Source: Lactobacillus sp. ESL0684
GTDB lineage: Bacteria > Bacillota > Bacilli > Lactobacillales > Lactobacillaceae
NCBI RefSeq assembly: GCF_029392675.1
Contig: NZ_CP113941.1
Span: 546,001 to 610,000 of the forward strand
Direction of reading: 5' to 3'
Length of the DNA stretch: 64,000 nt
Below, piece by piece: positions 53,632 through 63,601 of the stretch. The notes beneath the pieces are model-generated. The model was given only the letters and a program-made list of their open reading frames with translations. It searched no databases and was not told the origin of the DNA. Positions within the stretch are counted from its first letter, which is position 1, and every line of letters begins with the position of its first letter. The position numbers and the translations under genes were made by a program.

Positions 53632-54492
53632 TCAAAATCGCCGCTTTGCATTTGGTAACTCTATTTGAACCTTATCAAAAGAAAAAGGCTTAATGAATGA
53701 CATTCGGTAGGCTGTTAGGTGTAAGAGTTCACCTTGTTGATATTCTGAGTTATACAAAGGATCGCCAACTATGGGAGACCCAAGGCTAGCTAGATGAACC
53801 CGTATTTGATGAGTACGCCCCGTTTCTAAAGTAAGCTTAACTAAAGCCGTGTTATCCGGCATGTATCGGATAACTTGGTAATGCGTAATTGCAGCTAAGC
53901 CATCAGCTCGCACCATACGTTTACGTTGGTCGTGGGGGTCATGTCCTAATGGTTGTCTGATACTACCTGTGCTAGCTAGCTTGTCTGCATGCGCGATGGT
54001 AGCTAAATATTCACGTTGAAAAACTTTAGTGGTTAATTCACGATTTAAAATCGGAACCACAGCTGGATTTTTGGCAACTAACAATAAACCAGAAGTTAAC
54101 ATGTCTAATCGGTGGACAATATAAGGACTTTGACCTAAATAAGTAGCGCAGTCATTTAATGCAGTATTAGTTTCACCTTGATTGGGATGAGTCTTTTGAC
54201 CAGCTGGCTTGTTAATTACTAATAGATTAGCGTCTTCATAAATAATATCGGGCAAATTGTTACTTGATGGATAATTGCTTTGACGACTTTCAACCCGATC
54301 TAATGTCAGTTCAATTTTGTCATTAGGATAAACCAACTGATTAACTGACCGATAGCAACCGTTAATCAGCACTTTTTGATCACTGCGCAGGTAGTGGCGC
54401 CATTTGCGCGGAATTAATAATGCTTTTAACAAATCGCTGACCGAACACGGTTTGAGATTTTTGGGATAATTAAGGGTAAAATAATAGCTCAT
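53632..54492 (-). CDS. RluA/RluD-family 23S rRNA pseudouridine synthase
   Basis: A 286-residue pseudouridine synthase. The catalytic motif is HRLDMLTSGLLLVAK with its Asp at ~residue 130, and the later LETGRTHQIRVHLASLGSPIVGDPLY is the family's second signature (written here in part). A short S4-like start precedes it (VSDLLKALLIPRKWRHYL). It modifies uridines in rRNA or tRNA; the exact site cannot be read from sequence. It is divergent from the PBP gene. Confidence 0.94.
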   Translation of the reverse strand: MSYYFTLNYPKNLKPCSVSDLLKALLIPRKWRHYLRSDQKVLINGCYRSVNQLVYPNDKIELTLDRVESRQSNYPSSNNLPDIIYEDANLLVINKPAGQKTHPNQGETNTALNDCATYLGQSPYIVHRLDMLTSGLLLVAKNPAVVPILNRELTTKVFQREYLATIAHADKLASTGSIRQPLGHDPHDQRKRMVRADGLAAITHYQVIRYMPDNTALVKLTLETGRTHQIRVHLASLGSPIVGDPLYNSEYQQGELLHLTAYRMSFIKPFSFDKVQIELPNAKRRF

Positions 54493-54578
54493 AAATATTT
54501 GTTAAGTATTTCTGGTAAAATAAACCAGTCCTCTTAGATATGGTACAATTTTAGGTGTTTCTAAAAGGAGCAGATTCA

Positions 54579-56636
54579 ATGGACAATAATGAACCAAAGA
54601 AAAACGGGTTTCGTGCCGCGTGGCAGCGATTTGACCGTCGCTTTTACGTTGGTCGCTGGATCATTTTGATCTTGCTAAGCATAACTTTTTTGATTTGTTC
54701 GTATTATACTGTCAAAGTTAAGACTTCCAACATTGCTAACTTGAAAGCCTCTTTGTCAACAACGACGACGATTTACGATGCTAAAGGTCAAAAAGCCGGC
54801 TCGCTATATTCGCAAAAAGGTTCCTTTGTTGAATATAATCAAATTTCGTCAAATGTCAAGAATGCGGTAATTTCAACTGAAGATAGAACTTTTTGGACTA
54901 ATCCTGGTTTCAGTATTAAAGGGATGGCTCGTTCTGCTTTGGGGCTAGTGATTCATCACGGTCAGATTTCGGGTGGTGGTTCAACCATTACCCAACAATT
55001 AGCTAAGAATGCCCTGTTAACGCAAAAGCAGACTTTTTCACGGAAATTAGAAGAGTTATTTTTTTCAGTCGAGATTAATCATGTTTATTCCAAAAAAGAC
55101 GTGCTAACTATGTACTTAAATAATTCTTATTTTGGTAACGGGGTTTGGGGCGTTCAAGATGCTAGTAAAAAATACTTTGGTAAGAATGCAAGTCAATTAA
55201 CTGCCAGTGAAGGCGCAACTTTGGCTGGAATTTTGCGTAACCCTAGCCAATATAATCCGATTGATCATATGTCGTATGCTTTATCGCGGCGCAATCTGAT
55301 TTTGGACTTAATGGTTAGCAATCATAAGTTATCAAATGCGCAAGCTAAAAGCGCTAAAAGCCAGGGGCTTACTTTACAAGATACTTATCATAATCAGAAT
55401 GGTTACCGATATCCTTATTTCTTTGATGCTGTGGTTGATGAAGCGATTAGTCGTTATGGACTAAAAGAAGAAGACGTAATGAATAAGGGCCTAAAGATTT
55501 ACACAACTTTAAACCAGGACTATCAAGGCCAATTACAAGAAAAATTTAAACAAGATTGGCTATTTCCACAATCAGCTGCTGATGGTACTCAAACTCAAGG
55601 TGCTAGCGTGGTGATGGATCCGGGGTCTGGAGCTGTGCGTGCGGTGATTGGTGGTCGCGGTAAGCATATTTTTCGTGGTTATAATCGCGCCACTCAAATG
55701 AAACGTCAACCTGGTTCATCAATTAAGCCACTGGTTTCATATGCACCTGCACTGCAAGCTGGTTATCATTATGATTCGCCGCTGTCCAATAAATTACAGC
55801 AGTTTGGTAAGAACAATTATGAACCACATAACGTTGATAATGCTTATTCTGACAAGATTCCCATGTATTCGGCTTTAGCTCAAAGTAAAAATGTTCCAGC
55901 AGTCTGGTTATTAGACAAAATAGGAGTTGCTAAAGGGGTTGAGTCCGCCAAGAACTTTGGGCTAAAGGTACCAAAAGAAGATCAAAACTTAGCATTAGCT
56001 TTAGGTGGACTATCCAGCGGTGTTTCACCGCTGCAGATGGCACGTGCTTATTCTGCCTTTGCCAATAAAGGTAATTTACCTGACAATTCTTATTTTATTA
56101 CCAAGGTAACTGATGCTAGTGGTAATGTCTTAGCTGAAAATCATGATCCGGGAACTCACCGAGTTGTTTCGAATAATACTGCTAAAGAAATGACGACCAT
56201 GTTGCTAGGCGTTTTTAATAATGGTACGGGGACTGCGGCCCAACCAGCAGGTTATCGGGTAGCAGGTAAGACTGGTTCAACTGAAGTTCCTAATTCGTAT
56301 GGCTTTGGAACCAAAGATCAGTGGATTGTTGGCTATACACCAGATGTTGTGGTTGCTACGTGGGTTGGTTTTGATCGGACTAATCGTGAGCATTATATGC
56401 ATGGCATCTCTGAAACTGGTATTACTAAACTCTATAAAGCTGAGATGGAAGGAATTTTGCCATATACCGCGCAAAATCAGTTTAGTGAAAAGGCACCTGG
56501 ACAAATTATCAAGCATAATGGTTCTGGCAAAGATTGGACTGGTGGCCTAGGCGAAAAAATTGAAAAAGGGATAGAATCTGCGGGTGAAAAGTTTAATGAA
56601 TGGTATAATGATTTCAAAGGTTTTTTAGGACATTAA
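54579..56636 (+). CDS. Class A penicillin-binding protein (PBP1A/2A-like)
   Basis: Bifunctional peptidoglycan synthase of 685 residues. It has one TM helix (~28-48), a glycosyltransferase domain with ISTEDRTFWTNPGFSI and GGGSTITQQLAKNAL, and a transpeptidase domain with SSIK near 380, SKN and KTGSTEVP. A low-complexity Gly/Lys/Glu tail follows. ATG 54579 is chosen, with AAAAGGAG ~10 bases before it; an in-frame ATG at 54555 lies upstream of that site. It is followed by the ylbF-family gene after 14 bp. Confidence 0.95.
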   Translation: MDNNEPKKNGFRAAWQRFDRRFYVGRWIILILLSITFLICSYYTVKVKTSNIANLKASLSTTTTIYDAKGQKAGSLYSQKGSFVEYNQISSNVKNAVISTEDRTFWTNPGFSIKGMARSALGLVIHHGQISGGGSTITQQLAKNALLTQKQTFSRKLEELFFSVEINHVYSKKDVLTMYLNNSYFGNGVWGVQDASKKYFGKNASQLTASEGATLAGILRNPSQYNPIDHMSYALSRRNLILDLMVSNHKLSNAQAKSAKSQGLTLQDTYHNQNGYRYPYFFDAVVDEAISRYGLKEEDVMNKGLKIYTTLNQDYQGQLQEKFKQDWLFPQSAADGTQTQGASVVMDPGSGAVRAVIGGRGKHIFRGYNRATQMKRQPGSSIKPLVSYAPALQAGYHYDSPLSNKLQQFGKNNYEPHNVDNAYSDKIPMYSALAQSKNVPAVWLLDKIGVAKGVESAKNFGLKVPKEDQNLALALGGLSSGVSPLQMARAYSAFANKGNLPDNSYFITKVTDASGNVLAENHDPGTHRVVSNNTAKEMTTMLLGVFNNGTGTAAQPAGYRVAGKTGSTEVPNSYGFGTKDQWIVGYTPDVVVATWVGFDRTNREHYMHGISETGITKLYKAEMEGILPYTAQNQFSEKAPGQIIKHNGSGKDWTGGLGEKIEKGIESAGEKFNEWYNDFKGFLGH

Positions 56637-56650
56637 TTAAGGAGGACTTT

Positions 56651-57001
56651 ATGGTAAATATTTATGATTCAGCTAATGAATTAGCTGCTAACATACAAGA
56701 GATTGATGAATATAAGGCTTTGTCGGCTGCACTTGATGACGTTAAGCAGAACGCAACTAGCCTAGCATTGTTTAAGGAAATGGATCAGATCCAATCACAA
56801 ATTATGAATGCTCAGGCTCAAGGTGAAGAGTTATCACAAGAGCTGCAAGACAAGTACCAAAAATTGGATGAAAAAGTGCAAAAAGATGCTACAATTATGA
56901 AGCTTTTGCAAGCAGAGCAAGGATTGTATAAGATAATTGATGACGTTCAAAAGACACTGACTAAGCCAATTAATGATCTATATAATGATCTTAGAAAATA
57001 A
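56651..57001 (+). CDS. YlbF/YmcA-family protein
   Basis: A 116-residue helical protein with the DUF964 pattern: ANIQEIDEYKALSAALDDVK, LFKEMDQIQSQIMNAQAQGE and a helix EQGLYKIIDDVQKTL at the end. In Bacillus, YlbF and YmcA form the Y-complex that assists RNase Y-dependent mRNA maturation, competence and biofilm formation. AAGGAGG lies 7-8 bases before the ATG. It lies between a PBP gene and the yhaO-yhaN-yhaM group, probably in one transcript. Confidence 0.88.
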   Translation: MVNIYDSANELAANIQEIDEYKALSAALDDVKQNATSLALFKEMDQIQSQIMNAQAQGEELSQELQDKYQKLDEKVQKDATIMKLLQAEQGLYKIIDDVQKTLTKPINDLYNDLRK

Positions 57002-57009
57002 TTATAACA

Positions 57010-58221
57010 ATGAAATTTATTCATTTAGCAGATGCACATTTAGATAGTCCATTTTTGGGGCTATCTTTTTTGCCATCTGAGCAATTTTCACAGATTCGTC
57101 AGGCACCTAATGAGTCGTTGACTAAGATTGTTGACTTGGCATTAGCAGAGCAAGTTGATTTAGTGCTGATCGCTGGCGACACTTTTGATAGTGCTAGACC
57201 TGATCCGAGTAGTCAGTTGTTTTTTGCTCAAGAAATTAGTCGATTGACTGCAGCTGAAATTCAAGTAGTGATGATTTTTGGAAATCATGATCATATGCAG
57301 GAAAGTGATTTGTTAATACCAGATAGTCCATATTTTAAGCTATTAGGCAATCGCGAGCAGGTGGAAACTATTACTTGCCAGACTAAGACTGGCTTTAACT
57401 ATGCGGTTAACGGCTTTTCATATCTTAATAATCACATTACAACTGATATGTTAGAACAATTTCCAGCTAAAAGTAGTCAGTACACTTTTGGATTGATGCA
57501 TGCACAGGAAAAAGCCGGTCAAAGCAATCAAAATGTTTATGCTCCTTTTAGGTCAAGTGATCTAAAAAATTTGAATTATGACTATTTTGCTTTGGGTCAC
57601 ATTCATTTGCGACAAGTTTTATCTGAGAATCCGCTGATTGTCTATTCAGGTAATATTCAGGGTCGACATATTAATGAGCTTGGTGCTAAGGGATGTTATT
57701 TAGGAGAAATCAATGAAGCTACTAGACAAACTTCTATCACGTTTGTGCCGACTAGTCCGATTACTTGGGAGCAGACTAAAATTGAATTAAGTAGCGAAGT
57801 TAGTCTTAATGACCTACAAGAGCAAATTTTAGCTAAATTACATCCACAAGTAGCAACGTATTACAGTTTGAAAATTATTGGTGCTGATTTTTTAACCGAT
57901 GCACAGCGTGAACTAATGCAAGATAGTGGTTTTTGGCAGCAGATTTCTCAGCAGTTGACAGCAAACTCTCAGTTAGTCGATGTGCGGTTTGTGACTACGG
58001 AACATTTAGAAATTGCTGAAAGTGATCGGCCTTATTTTGAGCAGGCAAAAACAGAGCTTTTTACAGATCAAGAATTTGCTGAATTAGCTAAAGATTGGCT
58101 GAAAAAAGATGATTATGCCGCGCAGCTAGCTGAAGATCCGCAGTTTAAGCAGGAAGTACAGCAATTAACTGAGGTGGAGCTGAATCGGCGGTTGAAAGGA
58201 ATTGAGCATGAAACTGATTAG
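57010..58221 (+). CDS. yhaO: YhaO-like DNA repair exonuclease (SbcD-type phosphoesterase)
   Basis: A 403-residue calcineurin-like phosphoesterase. Metal motifs are in order: DAHLDSPF (D-x-H), AGDTFDSARP (GD-x), GNHDHMQ and GLMHAQEK/ALGHIHLRQ. It pairs with the SbcC-like ATPase encoded next, whose start overlaps its end by 14 bp. In B. subtilis, yhaO-yhaN-yhaM share the same order, and the pair resembles Mre11-Rad50. The ATG at 57010 has only a weak binding site. Confidence 0.93.
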   Translation: MKFIHLADAHLDSPFLGLSFLPSEQFSQIRQAPNESLTKIVDLALAEQVDLVLIAGDTFDSARPDPSSQLFFAQEISRLTAAEIQVVMIFGNHDHMQESDLLIPDSPYFKLLGNREQVETITCQTKTGFNYAVNGFSYLNNHITTDMLEQFPAKSSQYTFGLMHAQEKAGQSNQNVYAPFRSSDLKNLNYDYFALGHIHLRQVLSENPLIVYSGNIQGRHINELGAKGCYLGEINEATRQTSITFVPTSPITWEQTKIELSSEVSLNDLQEQILAKLHPQVATYYSLKIIGADFLTDAQRELMQDSGFWQQISQQLTANSQLVDVRFVTTEHLEIAESDRPYFEQAKTELFTDQEFAELAKDWLKKDDYAAQLAEDPQFKQEVQQLTEVELNRRLKGIEHETD

Positions 58222-60706
58222 AATCGAGATAGTTAATTTTGGTCAATTTTCGAATTTTACTTTAGCCGTGCCACATCATGGTCTTAATGTTTTCTTTGGC
58301 GCTAATGAAGCAGGCAAGAGTACGATTGTTGCCTTCATTAAGCAGATTATGTTCGGCTTTCATTTATCTAAGAGAACTGGTCCATTTTTTGAAGATTACA
58401 AGCCTTTGGCAAGAGTTAGTCCAATGGGTGGCTCGCTCTTTTTTGAAGATGAGCAAGGTAGCCATTATGAATTAGAACGCTTGTATGCTAGTGGAAAAGG
58501 TTCAAAATTAGGAACTCTAACAGTTAAGCGTGACAACCAGATAGTTCCAGAAAGTGTGTTTTTTGATCAACTAAAAAATATCGATGCTGATTTTTACGCA
58601 CAGAGCTTTATTTTTAATCAAGATATGCTAGCCAATGTGACTAATATCAGCCAAGATGAATTGCTAGAACGAATTTATTTTTTAGGAGCTGCTAATAGTG
58701 ATCAACTAATCGATCAGCGGAATATTTTTATTCAAGCAGCTAGTGACTTATTCAAAAAAGGTGGCAGTAAGCCACCAATTAATCAATTGCTCAAGCAGCT
58801 AGGCCAAGATCGCGGCCAGCTTGCTCAAGCAGAGCAGGAATTTACTGATTATCAAAGACTTGAAGCACAGCTTGCGGAGCAAACACAGTTGCAGGACAAG
58901 ACTTCAACCCAACTAGCCGATTTGCAAGCTGAATTAGGCAAAGTTGAGCAATTACAAAAATTATTGCCTAGTTATCAAAAATTGCAGGAGTTAAAAAAGC
59001 AGGTCAAAGCAGTTAAGTTTGATCAAGCTAACTACCAAACAACGCAAAAATTATATTTGCAGCAACAGAGTTTACAACAGTCAATTAAGTCAGTACAAAC
59101 TCGTTTGGATGAACTTAAAGGACAGCCACTTGCTGAAGATGCCACAAAAGTACTTCAACAAAAAGCAGAATTATTGCAATGGCAATCTGAATATCGGAAC
59201 TGTCAGCAAAAGGCAACGGAAATAGCTACGTCTAAGCAGCAGTTATTGTCCTTAAATCCTGACTTAGCAGCAGTTGCAGAGTTTGATCAAGAGCAAATTA
59301 ACAATTTGCAAGCAGATTATCAAAAGATCCCTGAGAAAGTTAAAGGTGAATCTGCTGTTAAGGATACGGGGAAAAACCTCTTATTTGGTGGGGCTGGTTT
59401 AATCGCGTTAGGGATTATATTATTAATGTTCATGCCTAAAGTTTGGGCAATTTTAGCAATAGTATTTGGTGGAGCTAGCATTTTGCTAGGATTAAACCAA
59501 CAAAAAAAGTTTCGTGTTGAGCAGCAGATTTACAAAAAACAACAGGCTAATTTTGATCGGTTGCAAGCAGACTTTTTACAAAAATATCATGTAGATGCAA
59601 ACAAAGTTGATCTAGCAAATTTGCTTAATGATTGGCGCCAGTATCAGTTACAAAAGCAAAATGAGCAAAGCAATCTGCAACACATGCAAGAAATAGATAC
59701 TCAAGTAGCTTCACTTGCTCAGCAAGTGAGTGCATTATTAGGACAGCGGGTAGCGGCTAGTTTTACGGCAGTTTTAACAGCTTTTGCCCAAGTAGAAGAG
59801 TTAGTAGCTAAGAGTCAAAAACAGCAAGCAACTAAGGCAAGTCTAGCAGCCAATTTAGCTGAAAGTCAGGCTGCTTTGCATGAAGCAGAATTAAAATTGC
59901 AGACTAATTTTGCACAGGCGAATGTTAAGGATCTAGCTGAATATGATCAATTGCAGCAGCAAGTACAAAATCAAGCTACTATTAAGACTGAAATTGCTGC
60001 TTTAACAGCTAATTTAGGCTCTGATTTAGACCAATTAGAACATTTGGCGCAAAATCAGACAGTAATAGCTGCTAGGCAAGCAGATTTAAACCATAAGTTT
60101 ATTGTTGTACAAAAAGAATTAGGCCAACAGCAAGCAAAGATCGCTGAAACTAAGGTTAAGATGACCAATCTGGCTAATTCGACAGCTGTTTTTTCTGCTA
60201 AACAGCAATTGGCAAATACTAAAACAGAATTTCAACGCTTGAGTAGAGAATATCTAGCTAATTTGTCGGCTGCTAAGTGGATTAATCGAGCACTGGATTT
60301 AGCTTCCAATGAGCGATTTCCGAAAATGATTATTGCTGCTAAGGAATATTTGCGCTTATTAACGCAAAATCGGTATAATAATATTGAGTTTTCTAAAAAA
60401 ATAGCGGTTACACGGAATGATGGCAAAAATATTGGTGTCCAATATTTATCGCGTGGAACCCAAGAACAACTCTACTTTGCCTTAAAATTAGCATTTACTG
60501 AACAGATTAAGGATCAAATTAATTTACCAATTTTAATTGATGATTCCTTTGTTAATTTTGATGAGCAAAGAACCAAGCAGATTGAGCAATTATTGGAGCA
60601 AATTGCTCGGAATAATCAAGTTTTAATCTTTACGGCGCAAACTAAGGTGGCGAAGCAATTGCAACTTCAGCCACTAACTTTTACGAAAGGGACAGAAAAT
60701 GTTTAA
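58208..60706 (+). CDS. yhaN: YhaN-like SbcC/Rad50-type ATPase
   Basis: An 832-residue SMC-like ATPase. The N-terminal Walker A is FFGANEAGKSTIV (~33-45). A long Gln/Leu/Glu coiled coil covers ~175-640, broken near 395-430 by two hydrophobic segments (LLFGGAGLIALGIILLM and VWAILAIVFGGASILLG), a transmembrane hairpin seen in YhaN-type proteins. The C-terminal signature is YLSRGTQEQLYFALKLAF and Walker B LPILIDDSFVNFD. ATG 58208 has AAAGGA 7 bases upstream; the TTG at 58202 is too close. Works with YhaO. Confidence 0.93.
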   Translation: MKLIRIEIVNFGQFSNFTLAVPHHGLNVFFGANEAGKSTIVAFIKQIMFGFHLSKRTGPFFEDYKPLARVSPMGGSLFFEDEQGSHYELERLYASGKGSKLGTLTVKRDNQIVPESVFFDQLKNIDADFYAQSFIFNQDMLANVTNISQDELLERIYFLGAANSDQLIDQRNIFIQAASDLFKKGGSKPPINQLLKQLGQDRGQLAQAEQEFTDYQRLEAQLAEQTQLQDKTSTQLADLQAELGKVEQLQKLLPSYQKLQELKKQVKAVKFDQANYQTTQKLYLQQQSLQQSIKSVQTRLDELKGQPLAEDATKVLQQKAELLQWQSEYRNCQQKATEIATSKQQLLSLNPDLAAVAEFDQEQINNLQADYQKIPEKVKGESAVKDTGKNLLFGGAGLIALGIILLMFMPKVWAILAIVFGGASILLGLNQQKKFRVEQQIYKKQQANFDRLQADFLQKYHVDANKVDLANLLNDWRQYQLQKQNEQSNLQHMQEIDTQVASLAQQVSALLGQRVAASFTAVLTAFAQVEELVAKSQKQQATKASLAANLAESQAALHEAELKLQTNFAQANVKDLAEYDQLQQQVQNQATIKTEIAALTANLGSDLDQLEHLAQNQTVIAARQADLNHKFIVVQKELGQQQAKIAETKVKMTNLANSTAVFSAKQQLANTKTEFQRLSREYLANLSAAKWINRALDLASNERFPKMIIAAKEYLRLLTQNRYNNIEFSKKIAVTRNDGKNIGVQYLSRGTQEQLYFALKLAFTEQIKDQINLPILIDDSFVNFDEQRTKQIEQLLEQIARNNQVLIFTAQTKVAKQLQLQPLTFTKGTENV

Positions 60707-61676
60707 ACGTTTACTGGATTACAATGATAGTGAAGAGCTGGAGTTGGTAGTTTTAATTAAGAATTCGCAACTGCGTCATACTAAGAAAGGCAAGCTATAT
60801 TTGGCTATGTCTTTTGGAGATAGTTCTGGCGAGATACGTGGTAATCTATGGGATGCTAGTGAACGGGATGCGGCTACTTATAATGATGGCACGTTGGTCG
60901 AATTAAATGGTAAGCGTGAAGAGTATCAAGATCAACCACAGATTAAGATTTATAGTTTAAGAGTGGTCGGGCCTGAGGAGGGATATGACCTTAATCAATT
61001 TATTAAGGCTGCTCCGGAAGAAATTTCGAACATGAAAGATGAAATTAATCAGTATGTTCTTGAGGTTCTGAATCCAACTTGGAATCAGATCGTATGTTAC
61101 TTACTAAAAAAGTGGGATAAACGTTTCTTTGATTATCCAGCTGGTAAAAGTAACCATCATGCTGTTCGTGGGGGCTTAGCCTACCATACACTTTCGATGT
61201 TGCGTGATGCCAAGGCAATTGCTGATAATTATCCTCAGGTTAATCGGTCATTGCTTTATGCTGGGTGTATTTTGCATGATATGGGTAAGGTTTTAGAATT
61301 AACTGGACCGGCGGCAACCCAATATACTGCAGAAGGCAATTTAATCGGTCATCTGGTTTTGATTGATGAACAGATTATGCTGGCCGCTAGTGAATTAAAG
61401 ATTGATACCGAATCTGAAGATTTGTTGATGTTACGGCATTTAGTGTTGTCGCATCATGGTAAGTATGAATATGGGTCTCCTAAATTGCCGGCAACTTTAG
61501 AAGCTGAATTACTGCACCGCATTGATGATCTTGATGCTGCCGTTTACGCCATAACCAATGCCTTGCAGAATACTAAGCCAGGGCATTTTACTAATAATAT
61601 TATGAGTCAGGGTGGGCGAAAGTTCTATCGTCCTAAGATTGATGAAGCATTGAGTAATTCACATAAATTAGAATAA
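60699..61676 (+). CDS. yhaM: YhaM 3'-5' exoribonuclease
   Basis: A 325-residue nuclease with an N-terminal OB fold (residues ~15-95: LVVLIKNSQLRHTKKGKLYL) and an HD domain with HHAVRGGLAYHTLSML, LHDMGKVLELTGP and HHGKYEYGSPKLP. YhaM trims RNA 3' ends and can act on single-stranded DNA. Its ATG lies inside the end of yhaN (8 bp overlap), so the three genes are translationally coupled. A terminator follows at 61677. Confidence 0.95.
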   Translation: MFKRLLDYNDSEELELVVLIKNSQLRHTKKGKLYLAMSFGDSSGEIRGNLWDASERDAATYNDGTLVELNGKREEYQDQPQIKIYSLRVVGPEEGYDLNQFIKAAPEEISNMKDEINQYVLEVLNPTWNQIVCYLLKKWDKRFFDYPAGKSNHHAVRGGLAYHTLSMLRDAKAIADNYPQVNRSLLYAGCILHDMGKVLELTGPAATQYTAEGNLIGHLVLIDEQIMLAASELKIDTESEDLLMLRHLVLSHHGKYEYGSPKLPATLEAELLHRIDDLDAAVYAITNALQNTKPGHFTNNIMSQGGRKFYRPKIDEALSNSHKLE

Positions 61677-61710
61677 TCAAAAAAGAAGCTCCAGATGGAA
61701 CTTCTTTTTT
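61677..61710. terminator. Terminator between yhaM and prsA
   Basis: AAAAAAGAAGCTCC, loop AGAT, GGAACTTCTTTTTT: stem with one mismatch, T runs on both strands, serving the convergent genes. Confidence 0.9.
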
Positions 61711-61729
61711 ACTTATTTAAAATTTAGTA

Positions 61730-62629
61730 TTATTTTTTATCTTTTGCTTTTGGAATGTATGAAGATAATACGTTCTTCAAGTCGTCATCCTTGATGGAAA
61801 CATCTGCCTTCTTCAAGACCTTAGCAATGACATCATGCATAGTTTCTTGATCTTGGGACATGGATTGATAAATTTCGTTATCAATTTCCTTCTTGTGTGA
61901 AGCAAATGATCCCTTAGCTGGATGTTTGATCATTCTGATTACATGGTAGCCAGATTGTGATTTAACTGGACTACTAGTGGTTTGACCGGTCTTAAGTTTA
62001 AAAGCGGCGTTCTTAAAAGCTGGATCAAGGCTAGAATCGGTAGAATCAAAAGCAGGTAATTTACCAGCCTTATCCTTGGTACCAGGATCTAGTGAATATT
62101 TCTTAGCCAAGCTCTTAAAACTCTTACCATTATCTAATTGGTTGATAATGTCTTGAGCTTTGGATTTCTTAGAAACTAAAATGTGTTGCACAGTAACTTT
62201 AGGTTGGTATGACTTCCAAGCTTTTTGTTCTTGACTCTTGGAAATCTTCTTGATGTCTTTAAGAGCAGCTTCAGAAAGCAAAGTAGTCTTGAGGTTATCT
62301 TTAAAACCATCTTCAGTCATACCGTTTTGTTGTAAAACGGCACTGAATTGAGAACCGTATTGCTTTTTGTAATTATTAAATTGTTTATTAACTTTGTTCT
62401 TAGGAACTTTATTACCATATTGTTCATCTAAAACGTGATTAATAATCATGTTAGCTAAAGCAGTTTGACCAGCCTGAGACTTCTTCATTTCTTTGTAGTA
62501 ATCGTCTTGAGTGATCTTGCCACCTTTGTATGAGGCAACGGTCTTGCCGCCATTAGAACAAGCAGCAGTTGACAATGCAATACCAGCTACAGCAACAACT
62601 GCAGCAATTTTTTTAATATATTTATTCAT
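61730..62629 (-). CDS. prsA: PrsA foldase lipoprotein
   Basis: Extracytoplasmic peptidyl-prolyl isomerase that folds exported proteins, 299 residues. It has the lipoprotein signal MNKYIKKIAAVVAVAGIALS with lipobox STAAC (Cys at ~24). The parvulin domain lies at ~143-235 (TVQHILVSKKSKAQDII, SGYHVIRMIKH). The N- and C-terminal chaperone arms are Lys-rich. A TGGAG sequence lies ahead of the ATG. It matters here because the window encodes many secreted proteins. Confidence 0.95.
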   Translation of the reverse strand: MNKYIKKIAAVVAVAGIALSTAACSNGGKTVASYKGGKITQDDYYKEMKKSQAGQTALANMIINHVLDEQYGNKVPKNKVNKQFNNYKKQYGSQFSAVLQQNGMTEDGFKDNLKTTLLSEAALKDIKKISKSQEQKAWKSYQPKVTVQHILVSKKSKAQDIINQLDNGKSFKSLAKKYSLDPGTKDKAGKLPAFDSTDSSLDPAFKNAAFKLKTGQTTSSPVKSQSGYHVIRMIKHPAKGSFASHKKEIDNEIYQSMSQDQETMHDVIAKVLKKADVSIKDDDLKNVLSSYIPKAKDKK

Positions 62630-62767
62630 AAGATTAAATTCTCCACATCCTTAACAAATTTAAATCACTGTCCATTAATATAACACAAATTGCTTAATAA
62701 GATTTTGTATTTAGCGATTTTCACAGAAAAATCACACATTCTTTACTATTTTTAAACAGTTTTACAA

Positions 62768-63076
62768 TTACTTTAGCTGATTAATTTCCGATTTTATCTC
62801 AGTTAATTGTCTGTCTATGTTCAATTGATAATATTCTAAATCATTTTGGAGTTCAGTAACTGTTTTTTTGGCTTGAGGCAAAGTATTAGTTAGTTCAGCT
62901 TTTGCTTGTTTAACATCCGTAATTGCTGAAGAAAGATTGGAAAAGTCCTGCGTGGTTTGTATAATACTTTTTTTGCAGTGTTTACCCAGGCGGGTTCCTT
63001 GTTTATCAGGTACTAGCGAAAGTCCCGCGCCAATAACAGCTCCTAAAATTACTCCTAGACTAAAGTGTTTCATCAT
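62768..63076 (-). CDS. YtxH-domain small membrane protein
   Basis: A 102-residue protein with one TM helix at the start (FSLGVILGAVIGAGLSLV, Gly-rich as in YtxH) followed by a long amphipathic helix. The start may be the first or second ATG; AAGGGA lies 4 or 7 bases upstream, so 63073 is slightly better. It occupies the yhaH position of B. subtilis, between hit and prsA. Role unknown. Confidence 0.82.
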   Translation of the reverse strand: MMKHFSLGVILGAVIGAGLSLVPDKQGTRLGKHCKKSIIQTTQDFSNLSSAITDVKQAKAELTNTLPQAKKTVTELQNDLEYYQLNIDRQLTEIKSEINQLK

Positions 63077-63082
63077 TTTCCC

Positions 63083-63514
63083 TTAAAATTGCGCTTTAAT
63101 CGTGTCAGCAATTTTTTGATAATCTGCTGGTTCGTAGTTATCTGCGTTGTTGCGTGTTTGATTATTTAGTCCATCACCTGCAAAGCGTGGAATAAAGTGA
63201 ATATGTGAGTGCATTACCACTTGCCCAGCACTTTCGCCATTATTAGTAGTAACGTTCATCCCTGTAATTTTAGGATCAAAATTCTTGATAGCATTGGCAA
63301 CTACTGGAATGTATTGCAGATATTGTTGAGCATCCTCAGCGCTGTAATCAAAAAAGTTAGTTATGTGCTTTTTAGGAATTAGCAGTGTATGTCCCGGATT
63401 TACTTGTGAAATATCTAAGTATGCCTTGACGTCTTCGTTTTCAAAAACGGTATAACTAGCTACTTCGCCGCGAATAATTTTACAAAATAAACAATCTTTG
63501 TCTAATTCATTCAT
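63083..63514 (-). CDS. hit: HIT-family nucleotide-binding hydrolase
   Basis: A 143-residue histidine-triad protein. It starts MNELDKDCLFCKIIRGEVAS (Cys pair for zinc, CLFC) and has the triad HSHIHFIPRF near residue 106. ATG 63514 is chosen because AAGAGGT lies 7 bases before it; a longer frame to 63532 begins upstream of that site. It is divergent from ecsA, as in B. subtilis. Members hydrolyse nucleoside phosphoramidates or dinucleoside polyphosphates. Confidence 0.94.
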   Translation of the reverse strand: MNELDKDCLFCKIIRGEVASYTVFENEDVKAYLDISQVNPGHTLLIPKKHITNFFDYSAEDAQQYLQYIPVVANAIKNFDPKITGMNVTTNNGESAGQVVMHSHIHFIPRFAGDGLNNQTRNNADNYEPADYQKIADTIKAQF

Positions 63515-63601
63515 ATTAAAACCTCTTTTCAAAATTTAGTTTCTTTTAATATCATGCTATCATATAAATTGAGTAAATTCATTAAAAGAAAGACAGGAAA
63601 T